Positions 1 through 13,349 of a DNA stretch of 64,000 nt are shown piece after piece. The position numbers and the translations under genes were made by a program. Under the pieces are notes generated by a model. The model ran no database searches, was not told the DNA's origin, and saw only the letters and a list, made by a program, of their open reading frames with translations. Location of the stretch: NCBI RefSeq assembly GCF_028858725.1, contig NC_084768.1, forward strand, positions 31,588,664-31,652,663, in the 5' to 3' direction. Origin of the DNA: Colius striatus (taxonomy: Eukaryota > Chordata > Aves > Coliiformes > Coliidae). Position 1 is the stretch's first letter; each line of letters starts with the position of its first letter.

Positions 1-3000
1 GCCCTGGGGTGTGAGCACACAGCCCCATCCCCCCCATGCCACAGAGAAGCTCCTGTAGCGTTTTCAGCGCTGCCTCTAGCCCTCAGGAAAGGGACTGCTG
101 GAAGCACCAAACTTCAGGGAGTCTCTCTGAAGAGACCACCCTGTGGTGACCAAAGTCCCTGGAAGATGAAGGGAAAGGTTCAGGTAGGGGATTAGCAGGT
201 GAGATTAAAGGCTCAGCAGCTCTTGAGATGATTCTGACCGCTCTCTAAAGCTGCCCACCACAGCTTCAGGCAGTGAGGAATTGCTCCTTATCTGATTTAA
301 TTACACCTCACAGCAATCCCTTGCTCACCTTTCCCCAGGGTCACAGCAGCGGTGTCGGCGGGCAGTGAACAGATACACAGTGTGCCCAGCAGTGTTTGAC
401 ATCTCTTTCTTTGACACTTCTGTTGGTTGTGGGTGCTGTGGGTGCCTGTGCCTCCCTGCAACCCCCAAGCATTGATGCTGTGGGACAGAAGGGCTTGTTG
501 CTGTGCTGTGACTTTTCACAGTCAGGAAAGCTCTCGTATCTCCAAAACCAGGTGAGGGGAAAGGGAGGTGGCTCTGCCCAGCAATACCCATCTCCTGACA
601 AACACAGGCAGCTCTCAGGAAAAGGCTGCTACAAAATTGGCTCCATTGGTGGACACTTGGAAGAGCGTGATGGGAACGCAGCCCCATGCTGGGACTGTGC
701 TCATGCAGATCCCGCAGAGGCACAGAAAAGGGCAAAAGCAGGGCAGGTGAGGAGTGATCCGCTGCTGCCCCTGCTAGGCCTGGCCACCATGAACTCTGCA
801 CTTTAACTGGATGTCATAAAAACATCCAATTACTTAGATAAATCTGCCAAACCATCTAATTTAGGTGCTCTCCTTGTTTTGAGAGACACAGCGAATACTG
901 ATGAAGGCTCCCAGGCTACTGCACTTCTCAACCAAAACTGTTCTGTTTTCTTTCCAGCCTCCATCCATCCTTCAGCTTTTGGAGTGCTGCTGGTGCTGCA
1001 GAGAGGAGCCTGCAAGGATGTCGAGGTCTCTTACCCAAACAGCAACTGAAAGCCCTGCCTTGCGTGTGAACGTTGGGGTGATTTTTCCGCTGCATGTGGC
1101 ATTTTGCTTCATCTGACTGCATTTCACCCCCGACAGCCACCAGCCTCCTGGCTGAGCTGTGGCTGCCAGGGACCAGGCTGGCTGGCGACACAACAGAGGG
1201 TGCAGAGGGGACACAAATGTGAGCATGGGTTGTGTATCAACAGGTTCTCCAGCAGAGCCCTTCATTGTGGGAGCAGCATTTTGGGATCTTGTGATGTGCA
1301 TCCTCCCAGCTCGCCCCGAGCCCCTGGCTGCCGTGGCCCCGCATCCCCTCAGGTGCCCTCTCCTCTCTGCCTTCCCAGGGCTGTGCCAGGCAGCCTCCCA
1401 GGTGCATTTGATTTCTCCCAGCGTTGGAGGTTTGCAGCCTGCTGCCAGCACATCAGAGCAGATCCCTGCCGTGAGCTGCTGTAGCTGGTGCCAGGTGGAA
1501 CACTGAGCCCATGGCCAAGTGAGGGAGGGAGCAGTGGGGACCAGTGGCTGCTCCTAAGGCCCTGCAGCATCCCCTCCCCAGCAGTGGCATCAGGGCTGTC
1601 CCCTCTCAGCCCTGGAAAAGCAGAAGAGGACCAATAGGAGCTGCCTTTACTGATTTCAGAGCAGGAAGGAGAGTTTTAGTCTCTGATACAAGCTAAAGTG
1701 GTAGGCAGCAATGCTGAGTGCCCCATCCTGGCGTGCCCTGCAACACCCTGAGCCTCTTCCAAGACCTCTCCCACCACAGCATGGCCATGCTCCAACTGCC
1801 AAAACCAGTGAGAAATGCCCCTTGACCCCTGGCAGAGTTGCACGATGGAGACTTTTCATCTGGTAAAACCAGTCTGAGCAGGAGGCTGAGGCTGCCAGAG
1901 CTGGGAGGATCATCACCATCCTTCACCAAGGCTCCTGGAGGCATGGGGTGACAATGTGGGGTGCCCCGGCAGGCCCCGGGGAGCCGGCTGGGGACAAAGG
2001 GGAAGGAAGCAAACATATATGTTGTGTGAATGAAAATGGGGCAGGCTGGAGTAGACAGTTGATGTGGGAGGTGGATGGGGAGGAATTTGCTCTGGAGGCA
2101 CTTGCTACTTCAGATAGTTGGGATGCCAGAGCCAGGAGGGTGTTTACATTCCTGCCCTTATCTGTTCACAAGCACCCTGGGGCCCCTTTCCCATTGAACA
2201 GGTTGGAGGTTGGAGGGGGGCAGGGCAGGGGTGGGAGCAGGGAGCTGGGCCCAGCACTGGCCCTGAACCCCCTGGGTGGCTGGAGTTGCCTGTGGGATCA
2301 GGGACAGGGGATGTGGATGTGGCAGCAATGGGATGAAGCCCAATAGACCTTGTGTTTGCATGGGGTGGGCAGGCTGTATGCTCCCCAGAGCACCCTGCAT
2401 CCTTCCTGCCTCCACAACTCTCCAGCCAGGATCCAAGGGTGCAGGTGACTCAAAGTTACCTGACATTGTCTTCTTCTCTTGTCTTCACCTGTCCAGGTAT
2501 AAATCCTCCTTTGCTTCTTGCACCTAAGCAGCACGAGTGCAAAACAGGCCCATGGAGGAGCTGGGGGTCAAGGCATGCCTGGATGCATCTGCTTCACTGT
2601 TGTGCAGACAAGGGGGCACTGTAGACAGACAGAGCTGTGCCCTGAGCCTGAGACCCAGTGGCTCTACCCTAGAGGTGGGCACAGGCAGCACCTCTGGGCA
2701 CAGGCAGCCTTCCCACTCCAGGCACTGTCAGGGCGGAGTACAGGGATGGATGGGACAGCATTGCATGGCAGCATGGCATCACCAGCCTGTCTGCTCACTA
2801 AGTTGAACCTCAACCATCTCCCCAGGAAAATTCTAGCCCTGGGAGCATGTCGTGTTTGCAGCCTGGGAGCTGGAAGGAGTCAGCATCTGCAGCCCACGAT
2901 TAGGGCATCCCCCAGATCCGGCATGGCTGGGCTGGCGATGCAGCGTGTGTCGGACCTGGGCGGGGGCCGTGGGAGCTCATGGCTCGGCATTCCCGTGCAG

Positions 3001-4299
3001 TGCTGCTGCATGCACTCACCTCACACGCCCCACAGCCCCACAGCCCCATGGGCCCCCACAGAAGGAGCGGCCACGGGGACCACAGGCAGGGCAGGCCTGG
3101 GGCTGCTGGCTGCGGCCGGGCCGCGGTGCCGGGGGAAGCAGCCAGGCGTGCAGAGCTCACGGCCGTCTCTCCTCTGGGCTGGTAATTGCCTGTTGGTGGG
3201 AGGCAGCGAGGGAGGGAGCTGTGGCTGCACCGGCACGGCTCTCGCCAGGGCTGATGATGGCAGAACTGCAACCTGGGGTGGGCAGCGCTGCCGGATGAAG
3301 GAGGGAACTTCCCTGGTGTGTGGAGGCAGAGGCGGCCGCGGGAGAGGCGAAAACTCCTGGAGCCCTGAGGAGAACAAAGGCTGGCACCTCGTGCTGAGGC
3401 CTGAGGGAGAGGCCAGAGCAGCGCTGGCTCCACACACACCTTCCCCTGCGTGGGCTGCCTGCCAGAAACCAGCACAGCCTGTGCCAGCCCCGGCACGGGC
3501 CCCACCGGCAGAGCTCTGACCCACCGGCACCGCTGGGCCTGACTGTGGCCCTGTACATGAGCTGTGCTATGAGGTGCCCTGTAAGGACAGGGTTCATCAT
3601 GGGCGGCGTGGGAGAGCCCATCTGCACCCCAAAGGCATCAGCCATGGCACTGGGGCTCTGCCAGGACCTCCTGCAGTCACAGGAGGCTTGCTGTGCCCAC
3701 AGCACTCCTGCTGGCACTGTCACTGCAGAAGCAGGGCTGCCACCCACCTGGTGGGCTAATGCCCTGCACAGCAGCCCTGGGGCACAGAGACAGAGCCTGG
3801 CGGGGCTGGCTCTGCCCCAAACCACATCCCCACTGAGATAACCACAGGGTAGGCTGAGAAACAGGGACATGGAGGGCAGTCTGCCCAGCGGCCCAGCAGC
3901 TCTGCCACCGCACCCGTCCTCTGCAGTTCCCCCACGCTGGTGTTCCCCTGGGCATGGAGCTTGTTAGCCAAGAAATGCTGTGGCAGTCTGCTGAGGCGTG
4001 AAGATGCATTCACCCGTGAGCAGCCCCCGAGGGATGCTCGCTGCAGCGTGGCCCTGCGGCTCCGCTCTGACCCGCACGCCAGCACTCGCCTGCCGCATCT
4101 GACAGCGTCTCAGTCCCTGATACAGCTCCAACAGTGCTGCTCCTGCTCCCCAGACGCCTCACGAATTATGTTAAGTGATGTGGGGCTGCAGTGCAGCCTG
4201 TGAGCCCCCGTGGCTGTCCTGCACTGGGATGACAACTGCCCGTTGATTCCTCCTCTGCTTTCTCTCTCTCGGTGAGCCTTTGATCCGTGGCAATACTTT
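1..4299. other. No gene recognised; GC-rich intergenic or intronic DNA
   Basis: Open frames exist on both strands (the longest about 2518-3519, 333 residues), but they are rich in Gly, Ala, Ser, Pro and Trp, lack splice-linked partners and match no family I know. A small AT-rich patch lies at about 820-880. A GC-rich patch lies at about 2.98-3.36 kb. Confidence 0.6.
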
Positions 4300-4720
4300 G
4301 TCTCTCGCTCCACGACAACTTAATTTCTATAGTAACCTCCTGCGCTGGATCTTGTCAAAAGGCCTTTTGAAAATCAGAATAAACTATGCTGAGTGGTTTT
4401 TCTTCTACCCACTCTTTACTGAAGTATTAGAAGACCTCTAATATAACAAATGAGGCTGGAGGCTCCTGTGCAGAAGCTGTGCTGGCTCAAGCCGAGCACG
4501 TTGCAATCTCCCAGCCACTCAGGTTTTGATAACCGCCTCCACCAATTTGCCACAGACAAAGGGTTTTCCCCTGCCATGCTCCCACGGCATCCTCAGGACC
4601 TCCCCTGCTGCAGCGGTCCCTGGAGACACCCTGGAGACGTGTTTCAGGAGAGCCCCGACCATGCCCCGAGCCAGCAGTGAAGGAGGCTGCTGCAAACTGC
4701 TCCAGCTCGTTACAAAATTT
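4300..4720 (-). repeat. Ancient CR1/L3-type LINE relict, minus orientation
   Basis: Read on the plus strand, phrases typical of the reversed reverse-transcriptase region of old CR1/L3 LINEs can be followed in order: a CAAAAGGCCTTTTGAAAATC-like stretch, an AGAAGCTGTGCTGG-like stretch and a CCACCAATTTGCC-like stretch. The copy is diverged and has no open frame. Family assignment is from memory of consensus phrases; boundaries are rough. Confidence 0.55.
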
Positions 4721-4900
4721 TAATTAATCTATGAAAATTTCCTATCTGCAAATAATTCAGACCTTATGAAATTCCAATAAAACCATTTATCACAGCTGGC
4801 AATTTGATGCTGCCAGCAGAGCTCTCGGACGCTCGGGGAGTAATTGATAGCCTAATATAATTTTAAATTAGGGTTTGTGTTATTAATTTCAGCCCTCTGA
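4690..4900. promoter_or_regulatory. AT-rich island, candidate conserved noncoding element
   Basis: An abrupt AT-rich block, dense in TAAT/ATTA homeodomain-type cores (TTTTAATTAAT, GTAATTGATAG, ATTTTAAATTAG), sits in otherwise GC-rich DNA directly beside the old LINE relict. There is no coding frame. A regulatory role is inference only. Confidence 0.35.
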
Positions 4901-5144
4901 AAACACCTCTTTGTTTGGACCCAACCCCACCTCTCCTGCTACCCTGCGGCGCCTGGGGGGCTGCCCCTAAGCAGCTGCCCCGCTTGGTGCCGCTGCACTG
5001 GGCGGTGTGGCCAGGGACACCAGGACACCCCTTGAGTGGACGTGGGGCAGTGACCCCAGGGGTGCTGGCTGGTGACAGGGCTGTGTGTCTCTTGGGAGCA
5101 GAGGGAGCTCTCAGGCCAGGAGGTCTGTGGAGAGATGTGGTGGA

Positions 5145-5598
5145 GCCCAAGGCAGCAGATGATCAGGGGAATGGAGCATCTCTCATATGAGGAAAGGCTG
5201 TGGGAACTGGGGCTGTTTAGTCTGGAGAAGAGGAGACTGAGGGGAGATCTTATTAACATTGACAAATATCTACAGGGTGGGTGTCAGGAGGTTGAGACAT
5301 CCCTTTTTTCTATAGTAGCCAGCAACAGGACAAGGGGTGATGGGATGAAGCTGGAACACAAAAAGTTCCACTTAAATATAAGAAAACACTCTTTCCCTGT
5401 TGAGGTGAGGGAGCCCTGGCACAGGCTGCCCAGAGGGGTTGTGGAGGCTCCTTCCTTGGAGGTCTTCAAGACCTGCCTGGACATGTTCCTGTGTGACCTG
5501 ACCTAGGTGACCCTGCTTCTGCAGGGGGGTTGGACTGGATGATCTCTGAAGGTCCCTTCCAACCCCTTCCATTCTGTGATTCTATGATTCTACCCATG
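5145..5598 (+). repeat. CR1 LINE 3' fragment, plus orientation
   Basis: This is a typical avian CR1 3' end: from the segment encoding a [28 protein letters not shown]-like C terminus of ORF2, through the 3' UTR (TTGGACTGGATGATCTCTGAAGG), to a tail of GATTCTATGATTCTA octamers. It is 5'-truncated, as most CR1 copies are. The open frame it carries (about 5072-5506) is LINE remnant, not a host gene. Confidence 0.9.
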
Positions 5599-7870
5599 GG
5601 GAGGGATTGCAACCCCCACGTCCCATCTTGCTGCTTTTCCAGCTACATACTCAATCCAAGTAATTTACACTTACTCATCTGTCACCCTTCAGGGACGTGG
5701 GATCCTTCTCCCCCTGCTGAGTAACATCCCTGTGTGTCACTACACAGCGATTACACCCTGCTGCGGGGCGGCTGCCTTTCTTTTGGAGGTGGGAGAAGGA
5801 AAATGATCCCTGTACTTATGTGGTCTTAATTCCATAACACTCTCAAAAGCTTGCAAAAGACACCGAGTAATGAATGCCTAATGACAGCCAAAATGTGACA
5901 GTCTCACCATCCCTCTGCAACAGCTGTCACCAGTAATCCCAGCAACACTGGGAGCATCGAGGGGCACAGCCATGGCAGGGGGCTCACAGGGAGCCCACGG
6001 GCGTGCTGGTGCTGTGCTGGGGACTGAAGGAAGACTGGTATAGAGCTGGAGGAGAGAGCATGTTTGATGTGGTTCATTAGTTAATGGGTATTCCAGGCTT
6101 TGAAAGTACAAGGTGCTAAAGAGGTGCAAAGGATTTCATGTTTTAAATTATTTATCCAGGGCCTTTTTTCTCTCCTTTTCTAAGTAGACACGGGGAGGAG
6201 CAGCTGTACATAGCTCAAGCCCGATGGGGGGAGTGCCCCTGCAAGGCAGGAGGGAAACCAGTGTGGAACTGGGTTTCATCTGCTGCTGCCCACCTCTGGG
6301 ATCAGCACAGCAACCCAGACATACAGGGCAGGACCGTCTGTGGGGGCAGCATGGCTGGCACATACTTGTCCCCAGCCAGGTGTTGTGGGGTACTATGTGG
6401 AGCCACTGCCACCAAAGGGCAGCTCTGGAGGCCCTGGGGCATCATAAAGGGGTTCTCTAACCCCTGTACCCTACCCTTGCCCTCGCCTCAGGAGCATGGC
6501 AGAGTGCAGCCACTTAAGCACTTTCTTGGGGACCATCAGGGGACTGAGCCAAAGGCCTAATTGAGCTGTGGAGCTATTACCACATTAAAAGTGTGGACAC
6601 AGCCCCATACCAGGTTTGCAACTTGCCACAGGCACACAGGCTGCAGTGTGCTTCCCCGTCAGGGGCCGTGTGCCTTAGCAATCACGTTAGTGGGGCCGGG
6701 ATTTAGCAGCCAGAAATCAAAGCAGTCCCTGGCAGATCCCGACCTGTGGCTGAGCGAGCTGGGCAGCTGAGGCTCTGCTCAGCCCTGCACAGCTGGGCTG
6801 GGCTGTGCTGGGGTCCTCCTTGCTCCTGCCAGCATCAGGAGCCACGGAGCCCTCCTGCTTGGTCGCCTGGTAGCTGAGCCTCCGTGGATGCCACCTGGGT
6901 TTGCTCTGCTCCCGGCTGTGCTGAAGCCCAGGCAGAGTTCCAGCCCTCGTGGCTGTGCTGCCCTCATTCGCTGTTTTCTTCTTGGGATCTATTGGTTAAA
7001 CAGATTTTAATCTACACAGTCTGGAGCTATTGATACCATGCCGTGCTAATTTGTTAGCCGTCTGTCAAGTAGATGAAGCGAAATGCCAAATATTAGATGA
7101 AATGTATTGTGTGAAGCGGGCCAGCGCTGAGGTTCCCGTTTCCCACATAGCATCTCGCTCCTCTGTGGGGCTCAGGGTGAATTACAGGTCTCATGGGCCT
7201 GGGCTCCATCGGATGGGTGCTCTTAGGGTGTGCACTGGCATGTGGGACACCTGTACAACTCCCCTATGATTTGGGGGCACCAGGTGTTGCACCACTCTGC
7301 GCAGGAGCTGGAACCTCTGCCTACACCCAGTCCCTGGTCTCTCACCCCTCTGTCCCCAGAAAGGAGGATCGAGGGACAATTGCACCGCTGAATGCCAGCA
7401 CCCATGACCTGCCCTTTCCTCAGCTCGCTGGGTGCCCTCTCTACCCCCTAGCCTGTGGCCTAGGGGGATACTGCCAGCCCTCGGGAGATGGCAGAGGATG
7501 CTCTGTGCTGGGGCAGCTGTGTGAGTGTGGGGGGCACCCATTCCTCGAGCGCTGTGCCTCTGAGATTATTTGTTTGGTGAGTTATGACTTTGTTTTCCCC
7601 TGTGTAAATATCTGGGAAGCGCAGCTAATGTTCTGTGCACAGCCAAGGCAATTACAGCCTCAGCACAGCCCCGCCGCCCCCAGCCCCATCACACGAGTCA
7701 GCCCCAGCCCCCCATGCACCACGTAAAGGCAGAAACTCACATTAAACCAGGTACCATGAGACATGGCCAGTGCTGCCTGCAGCCCTCAGCCACCCCACTC
7801 CAGCCCCAGGGGGCTGGAGGTGTTCTTGGGGCTGGTCCTGGGCAGCCCTACATGGGCCCGTTGTTCTGGG
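5599..7870. other. No gene recognised; scattered AT-rich patches
   Basis: AT-rich patches at about 5720-5880, 6040-6180, 6960-7130 and 7560-7650 stand out from the GC-rich surroundings and could be conserved elements. No coding exon or clear transposon is visible. Confidence 0.5.
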
Positions 7871-7878
7871 ATCACCCT

Positions 7879-8150
7879 TCCAGCTGTGGCCTGGCTGTTC
7901 CTCCCAGCTGTGGCAGGGGCTGCAGATGTGCAGAGCTGGTTTCCCAGCTGTGCCCTGGTTGTTTCTCCCAGCTGTGGCAGGGGCTGCAGATGTGGAGAGC
8001 TGGTTTCCCAGCTGTGCCCTGGCTGGCCCTCCCAGCTGTGGCAGGGGCTGCAGATGTGCAGAAATGGTTTCCCAGCTGTGGCCTGGCTGTTCCTCCCAGC
8101 TGTGGCAGGGGCTGCAGATGTGCAGAGCTGGTTTCCCAGCTGTGCTTGGA
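7879..8150 (+). repeat. 64-bp minisatellite, about four copies
   Basis: The phrase CAGCTGTGGCAGGGGCTGCA recurs at 7905, 7969, 8033 and 8097, exactly 64 bases apart each time. The units differ by a few substitutions and no gaps. Degenerate sequence follows to about 8200. The repeat is open on both strands, which explains the repetitive open frames of about 150-210 codons here. Confidence 0.95.
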
Positions 8151-8419
8151 GGTGCCTCTGCAGATATGGGAGGGGCTTGGCTCTTCCAGCTGTGCTCATG
8201 TGGGGCTCTCCAGATGTATAAGAAGAGCTCAGGCCGCCCACCAAAACACAGGGGAAGAGCCCCACAGCCCTTCACAGTGCAGGTACAGCCCCAACCCAAC
8301 TCTCCTGGGGACAGGAGCAGAGCTGCTGCTCCCATCCCAGTGACTGCTTGTTGGCACTAACGAGGGTGGGAGCCAGGGCCATGGAGCCTGGGCAGCAGCG
8401 GAGTCTCCCACCCCAGCCC

Positions 8420-8620
8420 TGTGACGACAGGCAGTCCCGAATCAGCTTCATTAAGAGCCATTGATCTGTTTCCTGCTTAATATATTTTTCATTTCCAAAT
8501 GTTTTTTTCCAGGCTCCACAGCATTTGCAGCTTGTACCAATTAAGGCAGCAGCACAGAATGAGCGCTGGAGCCCATTAATTAAACTTATAGGGAGAGATT
8601 AAGTGCCCACTCCATTCTCC
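8420..8620. promoter_or_regulatory. AT-rich island, candidate conserved noncoding element
   Basis: A block with TTAATATATTTTTCATTTCC, CCAATTAAGG and CATTAATTAAACTTA cores interrupts GC-rich sequence. It has no coding potential. Regulatory function is only inferred from composition. Confidence 0.35.
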
Positions 8621-11600
8621 CTGGCAGCTCTCTCCAAGCAACAGGCGTGCTGGGGACAGGAGTAAGGCTGAGCACTCACGTGCCAGTTGCCTGCCCTCCC
8701 TCCCTCCTTTCTTTCTGTGTGTGGCAGCAGCCCCTGGCCCATAGGTGCTTACCCTGGGCACAAGGTGGGCTGCCACACCAGGGCTCAGGGTGGGCTTCTC
8801 CCGGCTCCACTTGGTGGGGGGATGTTGTACTCATTATCTGCATGTCAGTGCATCCATTCTGGGGAAGAGTGTAGGGCATATGGGAATGCTGCCATGCCCT
8901 CTGCCTGCCAGGGACAGGGGCTCATGCTGGCAGAGGAGCTGCAGCACCCTCTGCATTGTCATGCTCCTGAGCAGCTTCTGCCCTGGCTGTGGGGAGAGGG
9001 GACCCAGATGCGGCGGTCCCTGGCTCCCTGCACTGCCTCCATCAAGCTGGCCACCGTCACAGCTCTGCCTCGCTCCCACAGAGCATCGAGCAGGGATCAG
9101 CTGTGGGTTCGCTGAGGTGGAGCTCGGGCTCGTGGCAGCCCCTCACGTCACGCCATCAGGTGCCCAGTGCCTCTACGAGTAACACACTGACGGGCAACCC
9201 TCGCTCAGGGTGCCAGCACCATCGCTGTAGAGCAGCCGGTGCTTGCGCTGCCACACACCGTTGTCATGGAGATGATCACACTGTCACACACTGACATCCA
9301 CCCACCCAGGGCAGCTGGGTACCAGGCGGCACCGGCACCTGCTTTGGGGCTGGCATGTGGCTGGCAGGCGACCCGCAGCCCTGCGGCGGCAGGCTGGGGC
9401 AGGGCCCCGGGTGCAGGTAACTCACCCTATTGACAAGGGGTCTTGTTGATGAGTCTTCCAGACACTCATTTGAATAAATGATGGAAAAAATGGAGTGGTG
9501 CCCAAAGCCTGGAGCCTGGCCCGAGCTGTGTGCCAGAGGCAGAGTCACTTTCCTCTGGACTAGGATGGCAAAGGGAAAGGGATGGTGCAAAAAGCAAGGG
9601 CAACTGGGGAGATGCTGAGCTCAGAAAAAAAGCACAGGGTTCATCTGAGGTGATGTCAAAGAGCTGGGAGGGGAAGCACCGGGTATCCCACATCAGCCCT
9701 GTACAACGAACTCGCTGTCTCTTGGGGAAGGAGCAGAGCCTGGCAGGTACAGGCAGAAGCACTGGCAGAGCACCACTGATTTTTCTCCAGTGTGTCACTT
9801 ATTGTCACATGTCATTTTGGTTAAAAACTTGTTTTATGAGGAACTGAGAGCATAGTAGATGAATTAAAAACCCATTTGGGGACAGATTCCCTCAACAGCC
9901 CTGTTAATCTGGAGGCATCAAGGAAGGGCCGTGACAAGGAGAAGCCCTGGAGACTGAAACTTGATCCTGTTTTGAGGATGCAAAAACTTGGCTGGCATGA
10001 GGAAGACTTGTGAAATAACGAGGAGAAAGAAGATGATTTGCTGCAGCATTGCAGCCTGAGGTGGCAGGCCAAGTGCAGCACCGTGAGCTGCAATGCAAGG
10101 GGTGACACCAGTGAGAACTTTTGGTGAAGGTTTAAGAAGAGATGGAGTGTCCTCTTTCCTAAAGCACATTTTAACACAGCTCTGTGGGCACAGCATGTTA
10201 ACCTCTGAGTTTTCTCTCTATTTGGGGTTTTTGCCTGCCTTTGAGAGCTGCTGTCAGAGGCAGGAGAGGATGGTACTAGGCAAACATAATTGCCATCCCT
10301 GCTTTGGGATGCCCAGTGTAGCCATGGGCTGGACACCGCCCTCTGCTCACCCACCATCACCATGAAGGCAGGGGGAAGGTAACCTGCAGCGGGTGGTGGG
10401 TTCACGAAGGAAGAGAAAAGGAGAACATCTAGTCTTGTGGGGCTGAGCCCCTCCTGCCCAGGCAGGACTGCGTTGGGGTGCATCAGGGTGGAGGCAGGAT
10501 GCTCAGCCCCCTGCCCGGCGTGGGGCACCCACCCCTTGGGCACCCAGTAGCAGGCCTGGCAGCTGTGTGGCATCTGTGTGGCACAAGCGTGGCTGTGTGG
10601 CATCTGTGTGGCTGGGCTGGGAGTTGCCAGGTGAGGACCAGGCTCTGCTGCCTGCACTGGCACCAGCACCAGCACGGTGGCATCCACTACATGACTCGAT
10701 GTTTCCCTGCCTCGTTGCTTTTGATTTAGCAGTTGCTAGAGAAACTAAAAGTTGCAGTTTGGGGAGCATCTGCATTTTAATTAGTAATTACCAGCAGTGC
10801 TGCTGGGGCCCAGCTGTTGCCTGCAGGGTCCCTGCTGCTGCTCAGGGCTGCCTGTGCCGGGGCAGGGTCAGGGCCATGCCGTCTGTCCCTGGCCATGTCC
10901 ATGGGGTGTTGAGGGGTGCTGCCATGGCTGGGGTGCTCCCAGTGCCCTCCAAGCACCCAGAGATGCCTTCGCCCTGCCCTCTTGCCTGTGCCAGCAGGCG
11001 AGCAGAGGACATCAGAGCCACGGCTGCCAGCAGGCAGAGTGACTGGCCGAGCAGGGCTCTGTGTGAATGCACAGAGGCTCCAGTGTCCCAGCTGCACCCC
11101 CAAGGGAAAGGAGCATGTCTGGGCCATTTGCAGCTGCAGCTGGCTGGCTTAGTGTGGCAGTGGCTCCCTCCCTCCCACCCACTCTGGCAGCTCCCCCTGC
11201 TAATGCAGGTGCTCATCCCAGCTCCTCCACCTGACTGATTTCTCATGTGGCTCTGTAAACGCTGCTGTGGTGCCTGGAGTGGGAAGATCCACGTGTGCCC
11301 CACACCTGGGGAGCTCTTGAGAGCGAGGGAGAGTCCCTGGGTGCTGCAATGAGCTTTCCTTTCTCCCCTCCATGGTGATGCCCACCACCTTCATTCATGC
11401 CCACGCTCCAACTCACACTGATTCCTTCCTGTGATTCCCACTGTTTCCCACAGCTCTGGGCCGAGGGCAGGACCTGGCTGCAGAGCCTGGCTCCTGGCTG
11501 CCCCCATCCCCTTCTGGCTCACTGGGCCAGCAGTTCATTTTAACAAGGCTTTTAGGCTTAAGTGCTGCTTGGCATGACAGGGAGAAATTGATATTTTGAG

Positions 11601-13340
11601 AATGAGCTTGTGAGGGGCCATGAATAATTCACGGCGGGGCGGGTCCGTTCCTATAAACAGGCTGCTAGAAAAACCAAACCCAGTGCTTAACAAGGAAACC
11701 AATTCCCATCCTGCAAAGCCCCAGACCCCCACTCAGCCTCTCTCTGCTTTAATCTTTCATCTCCAGAAAGGGGGGGGCCCAAGAGGCGGCGGCAGTGAGG
11801 TGAGCTCATCCGCGTGCCCTTTCCGGAGCATCCCCGGGCGGTACCTGCTCCTCACCCTGGCAGAAGCCTGCTGGTGGTTATGGCCCTGAGGTCATACAAG
11901 CTGGGGGTCAGCAGCATGTCACCAGCCCCACTAGGGCTGGTTTGATCTCTTTATTTCATTAGCCCCTTGTTACAGGGCTACCCTGTGGGCTACAGGGAGG
12001 CAAGCACCCATTGCCATGGCAATGAGGACAAGCAGGCAGAGCTGTCACCCTGGGATGACTCTGACCTCAGGGCAGACAGCAGGGACATGACCTGGCTAGC
12101 AGGGCAGGGCAGGGGGCTGGGGAGGGCATCTGTGCTCAGCCCCTCTGACACAAACCCCGCTGTCCCTCTGAGGAGATCCCCATGGAGACCCACGTCTTCC
12201 AGGAGCTGGAAGGGATGAGCTGTCTCTGAGCACACTGACAAGGATGAGCACCTGGGAGGGCACAGCACTGTGGAGCATCGAACAAATTTAGGCTGGAAAT
12301 TGGAAGCAGGGTTCTCACTGCCAGAGCAGCTGGTCCTGGCACAGCCCCAGGATGGGACTGACCAGGGCAGGAGTTCAAGCTGGGCTGGAGATGGAGCTGG
12401 GCCACGTGCAGGGATGGATGGGTGTCAATGTGATTGCAGCAGCCGGGCATAGGGCCGTTCCCAGCTCCATGTGCCCTTCCTCCTGGGTGCACCCACCCCA
12501 TACCAGTGAGGCTCCAGCATCCAGCTGGCAATTTGTCCTCTGCACCATTCCTGGGAGACCTCTGAGCATTCCCTGTCTGCCCCAGTGCCACTGCGAGGGG
12601 TCTGGCACCTCCTTCTCCACCCAGACAGGACAAGATAGGGTCACCCTCTGGTCCCACCTCTTGCATGGGGCTGCCAAGAAGTGGCTTTGTGATCCTACTC
12701 CCAGTGCCACGCTGGCAGCCTGCATGTGCCAGAGCCACTGTGCTGCCACAGCTGCCTCTGCTTGCTGCCACCCAGGATCTCTCTCTCTCCAGCTGCTCAT
12801 TGCTGGGTGTCTTCCAAGCGACAGGGCTGATGACACTAACCCAGAAGTTTCACAGCAAGAGCCCACATCAGCAAAGGGCTTGGTGGATGCTCCACTGTAG
12901 CTCAACTGGGGAACAGCACTGCCAGGGCTTGCACAGGGATCCCAGAGCATCCCAGGGAGGAGGGACCCAGGGGAATGAACGTGGATCCAGGGCCAAGCTG
13001 GCATTTCCATGACCACCTGCACCAAGAGCCACCTGGAATGAGCTGGTGAAGACAGGTTCCCCCATCCCAGCCTGCAGGAGAGGTGGGCACTGTGTAGCCT
13101 GGGCATTCCCTGTCCCTGGACTGGCACAGGAGCTGTACAGGGTCACCTGGCAGTGCTGCTGCTCTCACACATCCTGGTCCCGTCTCCAACCCAGCTGAGA
13201 CTCCTGGGGACCAGGATGCTGATGGCTCGAGGGAGTGATGGTGTGAGATAGCAGGACTGAGGCCAGTGCTGGAGCCTGGGGTTGCCCAATGAGTGGTAAG
13301 AGGGACAATGTGTGCATATCTGCCCCCTCCACAGGTACCA
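8621..13340. other. No gene recognised
   Basis: GC-rich sequence with a CCCT/CTTT run near 8697-8720, a 30-bp imperfect duplication near 10562-10618, and AT-rich patches at about 9800-10200, 10720-10800 and 11530-11700. No exon joined by plausible splice sites was found. Some patches may be regulatory, but nothing specific can be supported. Confidence 0.5.
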
Positions 13341-13349
13341 GCGGCTGTG

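Noticed and set aside
2518-3519. 333-codon plus-strand open frame
   Set aside because: GC-rich sequence without stops. The translation is Gly/Ala/Ser/Trp/Cys-rich, overlapping frames on both strands are equally open, and there are no splice partners or family resemblance.
7714-8343. Repetitive Cys-rich open frames on both strands
   Set aside because: Produced by the 64-bp minisatellite, whose period shifts the frame in every unit.
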